Below, one piece after another: positions 1-6,960 of a stretch of DNA of 23,460 nucleotides. A model generated the notes under the pieces. That model did no database searches and was not told the origin of the DNA. It saw nothing but the letters and a program-made list of their open reading frames with translations. Within the stretch, counting starts at the first letter, position 1. Each line of letters starts with the position of its first letter. This DNA comes from Pseudomonadota bacterium (GTDB taxonomy: Bacteria > Desulfobacterota > Desulfovibrionia > Desulfovibrionales > Desulfovibrionaceae), in assembly GCA_023403845.1 (NCBI GenBank), contig JAEYDL010000025.1, positions 1-23,460 on the forward strand, read 5' to 3'. The translations under genes were made by a program, and so were the position numbers.

Positions 1-83
1 GCAGCCTACCTTGGTGGCTGAGCCATTTCCAGCCCAGTTTTTGCGTCACTCTTCCGGACTATGCCCAAGACCACGGAAAAACC

Positions 84-112
84 TTGACACAGAAAGGTTG
101 CTGGAGTATCAA
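84..112 (+). promoter_or_regulatory. Sigma-70 promoter of tRNA-Lys
   Basis: A perfect -35 TTGACA (84-89) and a -10 TATCAA (107-112) are separated by 17 nt. Predicted transcription start is near 119, only about 8 nt before the mature tRNA, which is usual for a tRNA gene. Confidence 0.7.
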
Positions 113-126
113 TCCAAATTCGGAAC

Positions 127-202
127 GGGACGTTAACTCAGTAGGTAGAGTATCTGCCTTTTAAGCAGAGAGTCGCAGGTTCGATCCCCGCACGTCCCAC
201 CA
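127..202 (+). tRNA. tRNA-Lys (anticodon UUU), CCA encoded
   Basis: Cloverleaf read by eye. The acceptor stem GGGACGT/ACGTCCC is a perfect 7 bp, the D stem is ACTC/GAGT, and the anticodon stem TCTGC/GCAGA encloses loop CTTTTAA, giving anticodon TTT (Lys). The variable loop is GAGTC, the T loop TTCGATC, the discriminator A, and CCA is encoded at 200-202. The T stem GCAGG/CCCGC has one A.C mismatch at positions 51-63, unusual but tolerable. It has its own promoter upstream and a terminator downstream, so it is a single-gene unit. Confidence 0.95.
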
Positions 203-210
203 ATTTTTCC

Positions 211-243
211 AAGCCCTTGCAGGTAAAACTGTGAGGGCTTTTT
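211..243 (+). terminator. Intrinsic terminator of tRNA-Lys
   Basis: Stem AAGCCCT (211-217) pairs with AGGGCTT (234-240). It is extended inward by two G.U wobbles and CAG/CTG around a GTAAAA loop, and a short T run follows. It lies 8 nt after the tRNA CCA end. Confidence 0.8.
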
Positions 244-659
244 CATGGGCAGTATTTTGTGTCCTGCCAACAACAGAATAACGACCATGTCTTCTGGCTT
301 TGCCTTCTTGCATGAAAAGGTTCAGGCTTCGGCGGCACGGGACCGGTGGACGGAAAGACTCGGAAGATCTGATTCCAGCTCTGCCCGATCAGGCCGGGTA
401 TCCGGGTGAAGCCGCTTTCTTCAGGAACCGATGCGGACGGCTTCCCGCGTCTTTTCTATTTTTACACCGAAATATCCTCCGGGAGGCCATGGAAGGGCAA
501 GACATTTGAAGGCAAAAACGCTAGTGTGTGCCCTGCAAATGCCCCGGAAACGGGGCATCTTGCGGGTTCCGCATCCCGCGCGGAAGCGGACCCTCTGCCG
601 GAGATTACGGGCGCACAAGCCCTTTGGTCCAACTTCAAGCCTTTTTCAGGAGTCATTCA
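244..659 (+). other. 416-nt intergenic region before ndk, no convincing gene
   Basis: Several short open frames cross this stretch, but none has a credible ribosome-binding site or a recognisable protein. It holds a perfect 8-bp hairpin with a GAAA tetraloop at 539-558 (ATGCCCCG-GAAA-CGGGGCAT), about 100 nt before the ndk start. No T run follows it, so it is more likely 5'-UTR structure than a terminator. No strong sigma-70 promoter for ndk was found; TTGTGT at about 260 with TAACGA 16 nt later is the best weak candidate. Confidence 0.5.
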
Positions 660-1079
660 ATGGAACGCACTTTCTCCATCATCAAGCCCGACGCGGTGGC
701 CCGCAACCTTACCGGTGAAATTCTCGCCATGATTCAGGGTGCCGGCCTCAAGGTCGTAGCTCTCAAGATGATCCACCTCACCAAGGAACAGGCGGAAGGT
801 TTCTATGCCGTGCACAAGGAACGCCCCTTCTTTGACAGTCTGACCACCTACATGAGTTCCGGCCCCATCGTATGCTCCATTCTGGAAGGCGACGACGCCA
901 TTCGCCGTTATCGTGACCTGATGGGCGCCACCAACCCTGAACAGGCTGCCGAAGGCACGATCCGCAAAAAATACGCGGTGAACATTGAAGCCAACTCCGT
1001 GCATGGTTCCGACGCCCCGGAAACCGCCGCCTTTGAAATGGGCTATTTCTTCAACGCTTTTGAAATCGTCGGCAAATAA
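660..1079 (+). CDS. ndk: Nucleoside diphosphate kinase
   Basis: Transfers the gamma phosphate from ATP to other NDPs through a phospho-histidine, balancing NTP/dNTP pools in the cytoplasm. The 139-residue product is the normal family length. It opens with ERTFSIIKPDAV, the family N-terminus, and carries the active-site motif NSVHGSD with catalytic His115. The ATG at 660 is chosen because AGGAG (648-652) precedes it by 7 nt; the frame is open further upstream from 528, but that extension matches nothing in the family and runs through the 5' region. It is a single gene, flanked by an intergenic region with a hairpin and by a strong terminator. Confidence 0.97.
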   Translation: MERTFSIIKPDAVARNLTGEILAMIQGAGLKVVALKMIHLTKEQAEGFYAVHKERPFFDSLTTYMSSGPIVCSILEGDDAIRRYRDLMGATNPEQAAEGTIRKKYAVNIEANSVHGSDAPETAAFEMGYFFNAFEIVGK

Positions 1080-1102
1080 CGCCTGACGCCACGCAATATG
1101 GG

Positions 1103-1132
1103 GGCCGTTCCGCAATCATGGAACGGCCTTTT
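1103..1132 (+). terminator. Intrinsic terminator of ndk
   Basis: A perfect 9-bp stem GGCCGTTCC/GGAACGGCC (1103-1111, 1120-1128) with an 8-nt loop is followed by TTTT. It starts 24 nt after the ndk stop. Confidence 0.9.
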
Positions 1133-1228
1133 GCATGCCGTTCCCACTCCCATGCGAGGCGGGCACGAACATTCATTTTCTCCATTCCCCAGACAATCCC
1201 TTGCACAGCGGCTCCCGCTCCGTCATGC

Positions 1229-1259
1229 AAAAAACGGAGCATGTTCCGCACATGCCCCG
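1229..1259 (-). terminator. Intrinsic terminator of the radical SAM gene
   Basis: Read on the minus strand: CGGGGCATGT, loop GCGGA, ACATGCTCCG, then TTTTTT. This is a 10-bp stem with one G.U wobble, lying 27 nt after the stop of the radical SAM gene. Confidence 0.85.
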
Positions 1260-1285
1260 TTTCTCTTTCGGATTCGCCCCGCAGT

Positions 1286-3883
1286 CTATAAGGTCTGCGA
1301 GAGCTTCATCAGCTTGAGCTGGTGCGTTTCGGCCCACGGCGTAACGGCCTTGACCAGCGTCAGCGGAGACAGATACGCCTGAGACCAGTCAGCTACGAAA
1401 AACAACGTGCCATGCTCATCCCATTCTATACGTGGAAAAAACGGACGGATATCCGTGGTCCTGGGGCCTTTCTTGGTTTCCCGCGTGAACATCAAGGAAT
1501 CCATGGCCGTAAAATCATCCCACGCTTCCATGAACAGCCGGCGATCCGTATCGGAGCCGACGAAACGCAGCAGAAAACTTTCCTCAATGGACCCCACCGA
1601 CTTGTCATTGACGGGAATGGGTTCCAGCCGCTGAAGACGCATGCCGCGCACAAGACGAGAAGCAAGCCGGGCTTCTACCGCCGCCGGCAGCACCACCTCG
1701 CGCAGGGTTACCGAAAACCATTCCGCCTGGCTTTCCACGCCTACGGGCAGAGCCCTGCCAAATGAAATCAGGGGGAGAGGGTGAAATCCCTGCGAAAAGG
1801 TCATGGGCAGTCCGGCCCGGCGCATGGCCCGCTCAAGCAGAGTCTGCAGCTCCAGCTGGCTGATATAGGCGGCTTCGGCTTCCTTCGTGTGCCAGATGCG
1901 ATAGCGAATCGCCTTGACGGCCAGCCCGGCCTGAATGGCAGGAGGTTCCGTCGGCTTCGGGCGTTTGGGAGGCATGACAAGACGGCCGTTTTCATCCAGA
2001 TTCGGCTGGTGCTCCAACTGGTCGCGCTGGGTGAAATTCAGAATATTGCGGTGGGTTCCCCTTTCCAGTCCAGGCGTGCGCGGCAGAAGGGATTCTCCCG
2101 CAGTCGTGTCGCACGCGCCGCAATGGCGACAGGCCGCATATCGGCAGTCGTCGGAAATCTTGCCCTCAAAGGCCCGCCTGCGCTCGCGCAGCAGAAATTC
2201 GCGGGAAATGCCAGAATTCAGGTGATCCCACGGCAAAGGCCCTTCGATATCGCGTGCCCCAGTAAAGGTTTCCGCTTTCAGACCACACTCTTCCATGGCC
2301 TCAAGCCAAGGCTCCAGACGGAAAAAATCCATCCAGCTCGCAAAGGTCGCTCCCTTGCGATAGGCCCGTTCCACCACATCCGCCAGCCGCCTGTCCCCAC
2401 GGGAAAGGATGCCTTCAAGATGACTTACCTGCGGCTCATGCCAGCGCAGCTTCAAATTTTTTTCAACGCGGAAGGCGTCGCGCAGGAACTGAATCCGTTC
2501 CTGCACCTGCTCCAGCGTGATCTGGGGTTCCCACTGGAACGGCGTAAAGGATTTCGGCACGAAGGGAGAAATGGCTGCCGTAACCTGCAGACGCGGCATG
2601 CCCCGCCCGGCGGCGTCACGAACCTTGCGGCACAGATCCACGATGGCCTCAAGGTCTTCCTGCGTTTCTCCGGGCAGACCGATCATGAAATAGAGCTTGA
2701 CCTGCTGCCAGCCATGCTCGAACAGCTTGCGTACGTGCAGAAGCAGCCCTTCTTCGGTCACGCCCTTGTTGATGATGTCGCGCAATCTCTGGCTTCCAGC
2801 CTCAGGCGCAAGCGTAGCCCCCGTACGCCGGATGTCCGCCAGCCGTCTCATGATATCGTCGTCGATGGAGCCAACCCGCAGCGACGGCAGGGAAACGGAA
2901 ATCTGTTCCTCGACACAGCGGTCCATTGTCCGCATGAACAATGCCTTGAGCGCTGAAAAATCTCCGGTGCTCAGGGCCAGAAAGGAGACATCGTCAAACC
3001 CTGTATCATTCAGGCAATTGGTCAGAATCTTTTCCAGATTGGGCAGACCCCGTTCCCGGGCGGGACGGTACAACATGCCGGCCTGACAGAACCGGCAGCC
3101 GCGCGTGCAGCCTCTGGCTATCTCGAGGCTCAGACGATTATGAACGGCCCCGAAAGGGACCACCTGACTTTCCGGATAGGCAGCCGCATCAAAGTCGGCC
3201 ATGATCCGTCGCCCTGGGACGGGCAAATCGGGGTAAAGAGATGCAAGCCTGCCTTCGGCGTCGTGCGCATAGAACGACGGGACATAGACGCCGGGAATCC
3301 GCACGGCTTCCCTGAACAGGCGAGAACGCGTCCACCCTTCCGTCCGGGCACGAATGACCAGATCGCAAAATTCCGGAACAAGCTCCTCGCCTTCGCCAAG
3401 CAGCATGACGTCGATGAACGGCGTCAGCGGTTCGGCAGCAATGGCGCACCCCCCTCCAGCCACCACGAGAGGCCACCGGAACAGATCTTCCCCCCGGTCG
3501 GCCGTCCGCAGAGGAATGCCGGCCAGATCCAGCATGTACAGCACATTGGTGTAGCAGAGTTCATGCGTAATGGCGAAGGCAAACATATGCGTTCCGCCGA
3601 TGGGAGTATCGCTTTCCAGCGTAGCCAGGCTGACGCCGTGTTTGCGCAGCAGCTCTCCCGTCTCGTGGCATGGCGCATAAACCCGTTCCGCAAAAATATC
3701 GTCCCGCCGATTCAGGATAGCATACAGGATCTTGTGTCCGAGATAGGACATGCCCACCTCGTAGAGATCCGGAAAGGCCAGTGCGCAGTGCAGCCGCACC
3801 GCAGCAGGGTCCTTGTGCACGGAACCTTCTTCGGTGCCGAGATAATGACTGGGCCGCGGAAGCAGAGAAAGCAGTTCTTTCAT
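1286..3883 (-). CDS. Radical SAM protein fused to DUF2344 domain (TIGR03960/TIGR03936-type)
   Basis: Large 865-residue protein, function not established. Residues about 30-200 resemble the cobalamin-binding-like N-terminal region of B12/radical SAM enzymes, including a GGG-C turn near 143 and LLGEGEE near 161. The radical SAM core starts near 250 with the [4Fe-4S] motif CTRGCRFC (Cys259, 263, 266; C-X3-C-X2-C) and continues with GDFSAL, LAPEAGSQRLRD and FMIGLPGE. A second cluster C580-X4-C585-X2-C588-X2-C591 lies between the core and the C-terminal DUF2344 domain (about 655-865, with ISQLELQTLLERAMRRAGLP). This fused arrangement is known in delta-proteobacteria and often sits near ribosome or RNA genes, so RNA or ribosomal-protein modification is possible but unproven. 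Start choice: ATG at 3883. The open frame reaches a TTG at 3952, but that extension would run through the upstream gene's terminator hairpin. The ATG has only a poor Shine-Dalgarno. Confidence 0.9.
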   Translation of the reverse strand: MKELLSLLPRPSHYLGTEEGSVHKDPAAVRLHCALAFPDLYEVGMSYLGHKILYAILNRRDDIFAERVYAPCHETGELLRKHGVSLATLESDTPIGGTHMFAFAITHELCYTNVLYMLDLAGIPLRTADRGEDLFRWPLVVAGGGCAIAAEPLTPFIDVMLLGEGEELVPEFCDLVIRARTEGWTRSRLFREAVRIPGVYVPSFYAHDAEGRLASLYPDLPVPGRRIMADFDAAAYPESQVVPFGAVHNRLSLEIARGCTRGCRFCQAGMLYRPARERGLPNLEKILTNCLNDTGFDDVSFLALSTGDFSALKALFMRTMDRCVEEQISVSLPSLRVGSIDDDIMRRLADIRRTGATLAPEAGSQRLRDIINKGVTEEGLLLHVRKLFEHGWQQVKLYFMIGLPGETQEDLEAIVDLCRKVRDAAGRGMPRLQVTAAISPFVPKSFTPFQWEPQITLEQVQERIQFLRDAFRVEKNLKLRWHEPQVSHLEGILSRGDRRLADVVERAYRKGATFASWMDFFRLEPWLEAMEECGLKAETFTGARDIEGPLPWDHLNSGISREFLLRERRRAFEGKISDDCRYAACRHCGACDTTAGESLLPRTPGLERGTHRNILNFTQRDQLEHQPNLDENGRLVMPPKRPKPTEPPAIQAGLAVKAIRYRIWHTKEAEAAYISQLELQTLLERAMRRAGLPMTFSQGFHPLPLISFGRALPVGVESQAEWFSVTLREVVLPAAVEARLASRLVRGMRLQRLEPIPVNDKSVGSIEESFLLRFVGSDTDRRLFMEAWDDFTAMDSLMFTRETKKGPRTTDIRPFFPRIEWDEHGTLFFVADWSQAYLSPLTLVKAVTPWAETHQLKLMKLSQTL

Positions 3884-3902
3884 GAGGAAACCGTAAGGTT
3901 GG

Positions 3903-3947
3903 AAAATGCGCGCCCCCAGACGCCGGGCAGCGGCGGATGGGGGCGCG
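3903..3947 (-). terminator. GC-rich terminator of the LSm-like gene
   Basis: Minus strand: CGCGCCCCC ... GGGGGCGCG (9 bp, 3939-3947 with 3909-3917) encloses an inner CGCCG/CGGCG stem, followed by C-A-TTTT. It lies 19 nt after the upstream gene's stop and ends 20 nt before the radical SAM start, which separates the two genes. The T run is short, so termination may be partial. Confidence 0.7.
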
Positions 3948-3965
3948 AACAAGAAAAAGAGGAAA

Positions 3966-4292
3966 CTACTTGATGAGGCCGGTCACGTTTCCGGCGGGGC
4001 TGCCGGCCAGTCCGCCCGTGGACAGAGTCAGATTCGTGCAGGCTTCCAGATACCTGGTTTCCAGATCGTCGGGAAGGCGCTTGTACTCGAAAATGAAATG
4101 CTTTCCGGAAATGGTGCCCTTGAATTCCTGTTCAAAGGGGTAACCATAGGGCAGCATCATCATCTGCACACCCTGCTGCGTGGGCACGATCTGAATGATG
4201 GCCACATCTTCAAGCAGGTTGGTATCTTCGTCGTACTTGCCGAGGACAAGCTCCCCGGAAACCAGTTTGAACATCCGAATGGGTTTGGACAT
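3966..4292 (-). CDS. Small LSm/SH3-barrel-like protein, function unknown
   Basis: 108-residue cytoplasmic protein with no signal peptide. Its first 60 residues alternate beta-strands in an Sm-like pattern (KLVSGELVLGKY, then VAIIQIVPTQQG and MMMLPYGYPF), like the Sm-like proteins of phages and some bacteria that read as K-L-x-S-G-E-x-x-I-G. The C-terminal 35 residues are helical, then Gly/Ser/Thr-rich. The ATG at 4292 has AAGGAG (4299-4304) 6 nt upstream. The gene has its own promoter and terminator, so it is monocistronic. The Sm-like fold is inferred from sequence pattern only; RNA binding is not shown. Confidence 0.8.
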   Translation of the reverse strand: MSKPIRMFKLVSGELVLGKYDEDTNLLEDVAIIQIVPTQQGVQMMMLPYGYPFEQEFKGTISGKHFIFEYKRLPDDLETRYLEACTNLTLSTGGLAGSPAGNVTGLIK

Positions 4293-4322
4293 GAAAAGCT
4301 CCTTGAAGGCGAATATCGGATA

Positions 4323-4351
4323 TAGTTAGGGGGTCTCGGATGCCCTGTCAA
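4323..4351 (-). promoter_or_regulatory. Probable sigma-70 promoter of the LSm-like gene
   Basis: On the minus strand, a perfect TTGACA (4351-4346) is followed after 17 nt by TAACTA inside an AT-rich stretch (TAACTATAT). The start would be near 4316, giving a leader of about 25 nt. The -35 is strong and the exact -10 register is uncertain. Confidence 0.5.
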
Positions 4352-4446
4352 GGACGTTTTTCACTTTCGCGACGAGGAGATTCCGGACATCGACAGAGAA
4401 ATGGAATTCACGGGCTGGCTGCCTGCGGACGGGTTCGAAGAGACAT

Positions 4447-4475
4447 TTGCCTTGCCGGTCCCCCCATGCTACATG
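4447..4475 (+). promoter_or_regulatory. Candidate promoter of rnc
   Basis: TTGCCT (4447-4452), a 17-nt spacer and TACATG (4470-4475). Start would be near 4482, a leader of about 37 nt. This is a weak match to both boxes. Confidence 0.3.
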
Positions 4476-4518
4476 GCCCTGCGACGACAACTTCAAAAAG
4501 GGTTTGTTAGGTTTTTTC

Positions 4519-5214
4519 ATGACGCTCGAAAGTCTTCAGGCACGTATTCGGTATCGTTTTCGGGACGAGTCTCTGTTGCTTCTTGCAGTCACGCACAGTT
4601 CGTGGGCCAATGAGCATGGTGCGGGCAACGCACACAACGAGCGCCTCGAATTTCTCGGCGACGCCGTACTGGAAATCGTCATTTCAGCGCAGCTCTTCTC
4701 CCGTTTCCCCGAAGCGCGGGAAGGAGAACTGACCCGTCTGCGTTCCAGCCTCGTCAATGAAACGACACTGGCGCTGCTGGCCCGTGAACTGCACCTGGAC
4801 GAAGTCCTTCGCCTCGCGCGCGGCGAGGAAAATCAGGGGGGACGCAACCGCGATGCCCTGCTCGCCGATGCCATGGAAGCCGTTTTCGGCGGCATCTTTC
4901 TGGACGGCGGCATGGACAGGGCGCGTGCGGTCATCGAACTTCTGTATGCGAATCGCTGGCCGCAGGGTACTGCCAATGTCCGACGCAAGGACTACAAGAC
5001 CAAATTGCAGGAAGCCACCCAGAGAACCCACAAGGATCTTCCCGTATATGCCCTGGAAGGAACCCGGGGACCAGAGCACGCAAAAATCTTTTCCGTTCAT
5101 GTGCAGCTTCCGGACGGACGCCGTTTCCACGCCAGCGGTCCGGGACTCAAGAGAGCCGAACAGGAAGCCGCCCGTGCGGCGCTTGTCGCTCTAGGGGAAA
5201 TGCGGGAGGACTGA
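4519..5214 (+). CDS. rnc: Ribonuclease III
   Basis: Double-strand-specific endonuclease that processes rRNA precursors and structured mRNAs. The 231-residue product has the usual length. The N-terminal endonuclease domain carries the signature NERLEFLGDAVLEIV with its acidic metal ligands, and the second acidic site DALLADAMEAVFGGIFLDGG. The C-terminal double-stranded RNA binding domain runs from about 155 (DYKTKLQE) to the end, with the KRAEQEAARAAL helix. ATG 4519 gives the standard N-terminus MTLESLQARI; the preceding Shine-Dalgarno is weak (TAGG about 7 nt upstream). The open frame extends to 4447, but the extension is not family-like. The gene is alone here, not next to era or lepB. Confidence 0.95.
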   Translation: MTLESLQARIRYRFRDESLLLLAVTHSSWANEHGAGNAHNERLEFLGDAVLEIVISAQLFSRFPEAREGELTRLRSSLVNETTLALLARELHLDEVLRLARGEENQGGRNRDALLADAMEAVFGGIFLDGGMDRARAVIELLYANRWPQGTANVRRKDYKTKLQEATQRTHKDLPVYALEGTRGPEHAKIFSVHVQLPDGRRFHASGPGLKRAEQEAARAALVALGEMRED

Positions 5215-5549
5215 TCTTCCTCCTCACCATGCCAGAACTCCGGACGGAGGTTCCGAAGTTCTGACGCTCCTCCCGTGAGGGACAAGGCATTTATTCTGTT
5301 CCGCACCATCTGTCGTGGGCGTCCCGAATGGTTGTACGAGAGTTGTGCGGAGGTTTCCGTCGCCTCTGGAACCATGCACAGCCTGTCTCCGGCTCGGAAT
5401 CCTGAAAAGCGTCCCCCACTGGAGTACGCGCGCTTCATCCGGATTCTGACGCAAACGATTGAAGAGTTCCTCTCCTGCCTCGAAAACTGCCCTTTCCTTC
5501 CCGCTTCCAACCGATTTGCACCTGCTTTCAGAGCTTTTCCCAAAATATG
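5215..5549. other. Convergent intergenic region rnc/rimM
   Basis: 335 nt between the 3' ends of rnc and the rimM operon. It contains a nested inverted-repeat structure: CCTCAC (5222-5227) with GTGAGG (5275-5280) encloses the hairpin CAGAACT/AGTTCTG (5233-5263). There is no T run on either strand, so rnc lacks an obvious intrinsic terminator. A 91-codon GTG-initiated frame (5275-5550, +) has no ribosome-binding site and is not called. Confidence 0.45.
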
Positions 5550-5578
5550 AAAAAGCCCCGTACGAAACTGTACGAGGC
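5550..5578 (-). terminator. Intrinsic terminator of the rimM operon
   Basis: Minus strand: GCC-T-CGTAC, loop AGTTTC, GTACG-G-GGC, then TTTTT. This stem of 8 pairs with one mismatch lies 30 nt after the rimM stop. It ends the operon immediately after rimM. Confidence 0.9.
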
Positions 5579-5608
5579 AACAATGCGACCGTTTTTGCGG
5601 AAATCGAA

Positions 5609-6163
5609 TCAGTCGTGCGGAACACTCTGTCCCAGATACAGTTCAAGCAGTCCTTCGGGGGGCGCAATCCGAATAATTTCGGCATCCAGATCGATATCCG
5701 GCACGAATTCGGGAACAGCGGGAAACAGAACTTCGCGTCCGTCCGGCGTCATAATGACCCAGACTTCCTGCTCGCCATGAAACAGCACCTGCTCAAGCGT
5801 GCCGAGACGGCTGCCGTCCGCATCAAGCACAACGGAAAGCCCCAGCATGTCATGCAGATAAACCTCATCTCCATCCGGCTCGGGAAGGACGGCATCGGCT
5901 ACGAGCAGCGTCTGACCGCGCAGAATTTCAGCTGCAGTCCGGTCTGGGGCTTCTGCAAAGCGCACCAGAGGCATTCCCTGATGCATACGGACAGATTCTA
6001 CTTCAACCTTGCGAGGCGGACGATTGCCGGCCTGAAGATAGACTTCGCCGCTGCGCAGCAGGTCAAGCGATTCCGCATAATAGCTCACACGGACTTCCCC
6101 CCTGATGCCATGCGGACGCCCGAGCATCCCTACTTCAATGAGATTATTGAGAGACGCAGTCAC
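5609..6163 (-). CDS. rimM: Ribosome maturation factor RimM
   Basis: 184-residue assembly factor for the 30S head domain, binding S19. The N-terminal RimM barrel starts with EVGMLGRPHGIRGEVRV, the hallmark of the family. The PRC-barrel half follows from about 95 (EVYLHDMLGLSVV) and ends with the conserved VLFPAVPEFVPDIDLDAEIIRI-type segment. It starts with GTG at 6163, only 2 nt after the khpA stop, and its GGAG ribosome-binding site overlaps the end of khpA, so translation is probably coupled. In most relatives trmD and rplS follow; here a terminator follows instead. Confidence 0.95.
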   Translation of the reverse strand: MTASLNNLIEVGMLGRPHGIRGEVRVSYYAESLDLLRSGEVYLQAGNRPPRKVEVESVRMHQGMPLVRFAEAPDRTAAEILRGQTLLVADAVLPEPDGDEVYLHDMLGLSVVLDADGSRLGTLEQVLFHGEQEVWVIMTPDGREVLFPAVPEFVPDIDLDAEIIRIAPPEGLLELYLGQSVPHD

Positions 6164-6165
6164 GG

Positions 6166-6396
6166 CTACTCCATGATCTCGAGCATGACCCGCCGCCGCG
6201 CCTTGGAGGATGCGGCGCCCAAAAGGGTACGCAACGCGCGGGCCGTCCGTCCCTGCTTGCCGATCACCTTGCCGAGGTCTTCCTTGGCGACGCGCAGCTC
6301 CAGCACTTCACCCTGTTCGCCTTCAGACTCGGTAACCTGCACTTCTTCCGGCTTGTCCACCAGTCCTTTGGCAACGAATTCCACAAAATCCTTCAT
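6166..6396 (-). CDS. khpA: Small KH-domain RNA-binding protein (KhpA type)
   Basis: 76-residue single KH domain with the GxxG loop in KVIGKQGRTARALRTLL, normal for the protein encoded between rpsP and rimM in many bacteria. In Firmicutes KhpA partners KhpB in RNA binding; its role in this lineage is unknown. ATG 6396 has AGGAT 8 nt upstream. The frame is open back to 6477, but that extension overlaps hairpins and is not family-like. A terminator-like hairpin and a second perfect hairpin lie between rpsP and this gene, so it may receive only part of the upstream transcription. Confidence 0.9.
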   Translation of the reverse strand: MKDFVEFVAKGLVDKPEEVQVTESEGEQGEVLELRVAKEDLGKVIGKQGRTARALRTLLGAASSKARRRVMLEIME

Positions 6397-6424
6397 CAGC
6401 AAGATCCTTTTGAGAAACTCCGAT

Positions 6425-6450
6425 GCGCGCGGCACTGAAATGCCGCGCGC
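6425..6450 (-). repeat. Perfect 10-bp hairpin upstream of khpA
   Basis: GCGCGCGGCA / TGCCGCGCGC with a 6-nt loop, ending 28 nt before the khpA ATG. No T run follows in either direction. It could be an mRNA processing or stability element in the ffh-rpsP-khpA-rimM transcript. Confidence 0.7.
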
Positions 6451-6466
6451 GGAATTTCCGCGAGAC

Positions 6467-6508
6467 CGTTCCGGCATTCTCGGTCCGGCAATGAAAAACG
6501 GTCCGGCA
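6467..6508. repeat. Three direct repeats CGGTCCGGCA
   Basis: CGTTCCGGCA at 6467-6476 (one mismatch), then CGGTCCGGCA at 6481-6490 and 6499-6508. The third copy is one arm of the rpsP-khpA terminator, so the set may give alternative pairing partners. Confidence 0.6.
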
Positions 6509-6533
6509 AGACCCTGCAGGTCGAGCCGGGCCG
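6494..6533 (-). terminator. Internal terminator between rpsP and khpA
   Basis: Minus strand: CGGCCCGGC ... GCCGGACCG (8 of 9 paired) encloses an inner GACC/GGTC stem with loop TGCAG and is followed by TTTTT. It lies 30 nt after the rpsP stop. It probably reduces downstream expression relative to S16, or serves as a 3' end for an rpsP mRNA. Confidence 0.75.
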
Positions 6534-6563
6534 CCCTTCAAAACGGTCTGTGAAGTGTCGGAA

Positions 6564-6812
6564 CTAGGCTTCGGCCTTGGCGTTCTTCTTGAGAAGAGAA
6601 CGCACGGTGTCGGACATTTCCGCACCGAGATCAAGCCACTTCTGCACCTTTTCGGCGTCGACCTTGACGTCGGCGGGGCTGACCTGCGGGTTGTAGTAAC
6701 CGAGGAATTCCAGCGGACGACCGTCACGGCGGCTGGTGCTGTTGGTGGCCACGATGCGGAAGAAGGAACGCTTCTTGCTGCCCATGCGGGTGAGTCTCAG
6801 CTTAACGGACAT
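6564..6812 (-). CDS. rpsP: 30S ribosomal protein S16
   Basis: 82-residue S16 with the family opening MSVKLRLTRMGSKKRSFFRIV and the conserved RRDGRPLEFLGYYNP segment. ATG 6812 is chosen because CAGGAG precedes it by 7 nt; the frame extends 12 codons further without support. It lies 148 nt downstream of ffh on the same strand, and khpA and rimM follow. Confidence 0.97.
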   Translation of the reverse strand: MSVKLRLTRMGSKKRSFFRIVATNSTSRRDGRPLEFLGYYNPQVSPADVKVDAEKVQKWLDLGAEMSDTVRSLLKKNAKAEA

Positions 6813-6960
6813 TGACGTACTCCTGTAAAAATCAAACGTTGTCGGCAATCAAACAAGGGGCACCGGGGTGCCGTACATATCATCACTGGATCGGGAACAC
6901 CAGCCTCGCGGTCGGGGAATAACGACCGAGTGCCGATCCGGGGAAAAACTCGGCAAAGGG

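Noticed and set aside
2..136. Open frame from the window edge into the tRNA-Lys gene (+)
   Set aside because: It runs through the tRNA promoter and the first bases of the tRNA and has no recognisable protein; an accidental open frame is more likely than a gene tail.
1286..3952. TTG start at 3952 for the radical SAM gene
   Set aside because: The extra 23 codons would lie in the upstream gene's terminator hairpin and do not resemble the family N-terminus.
5275..5550. 91-codon GTG-initiated frame between rnc and rimM (+)
   Set aside because: No ribosome-binding site, no familiar protein, and it ends exactly at the rimM terminator; treated as chance.
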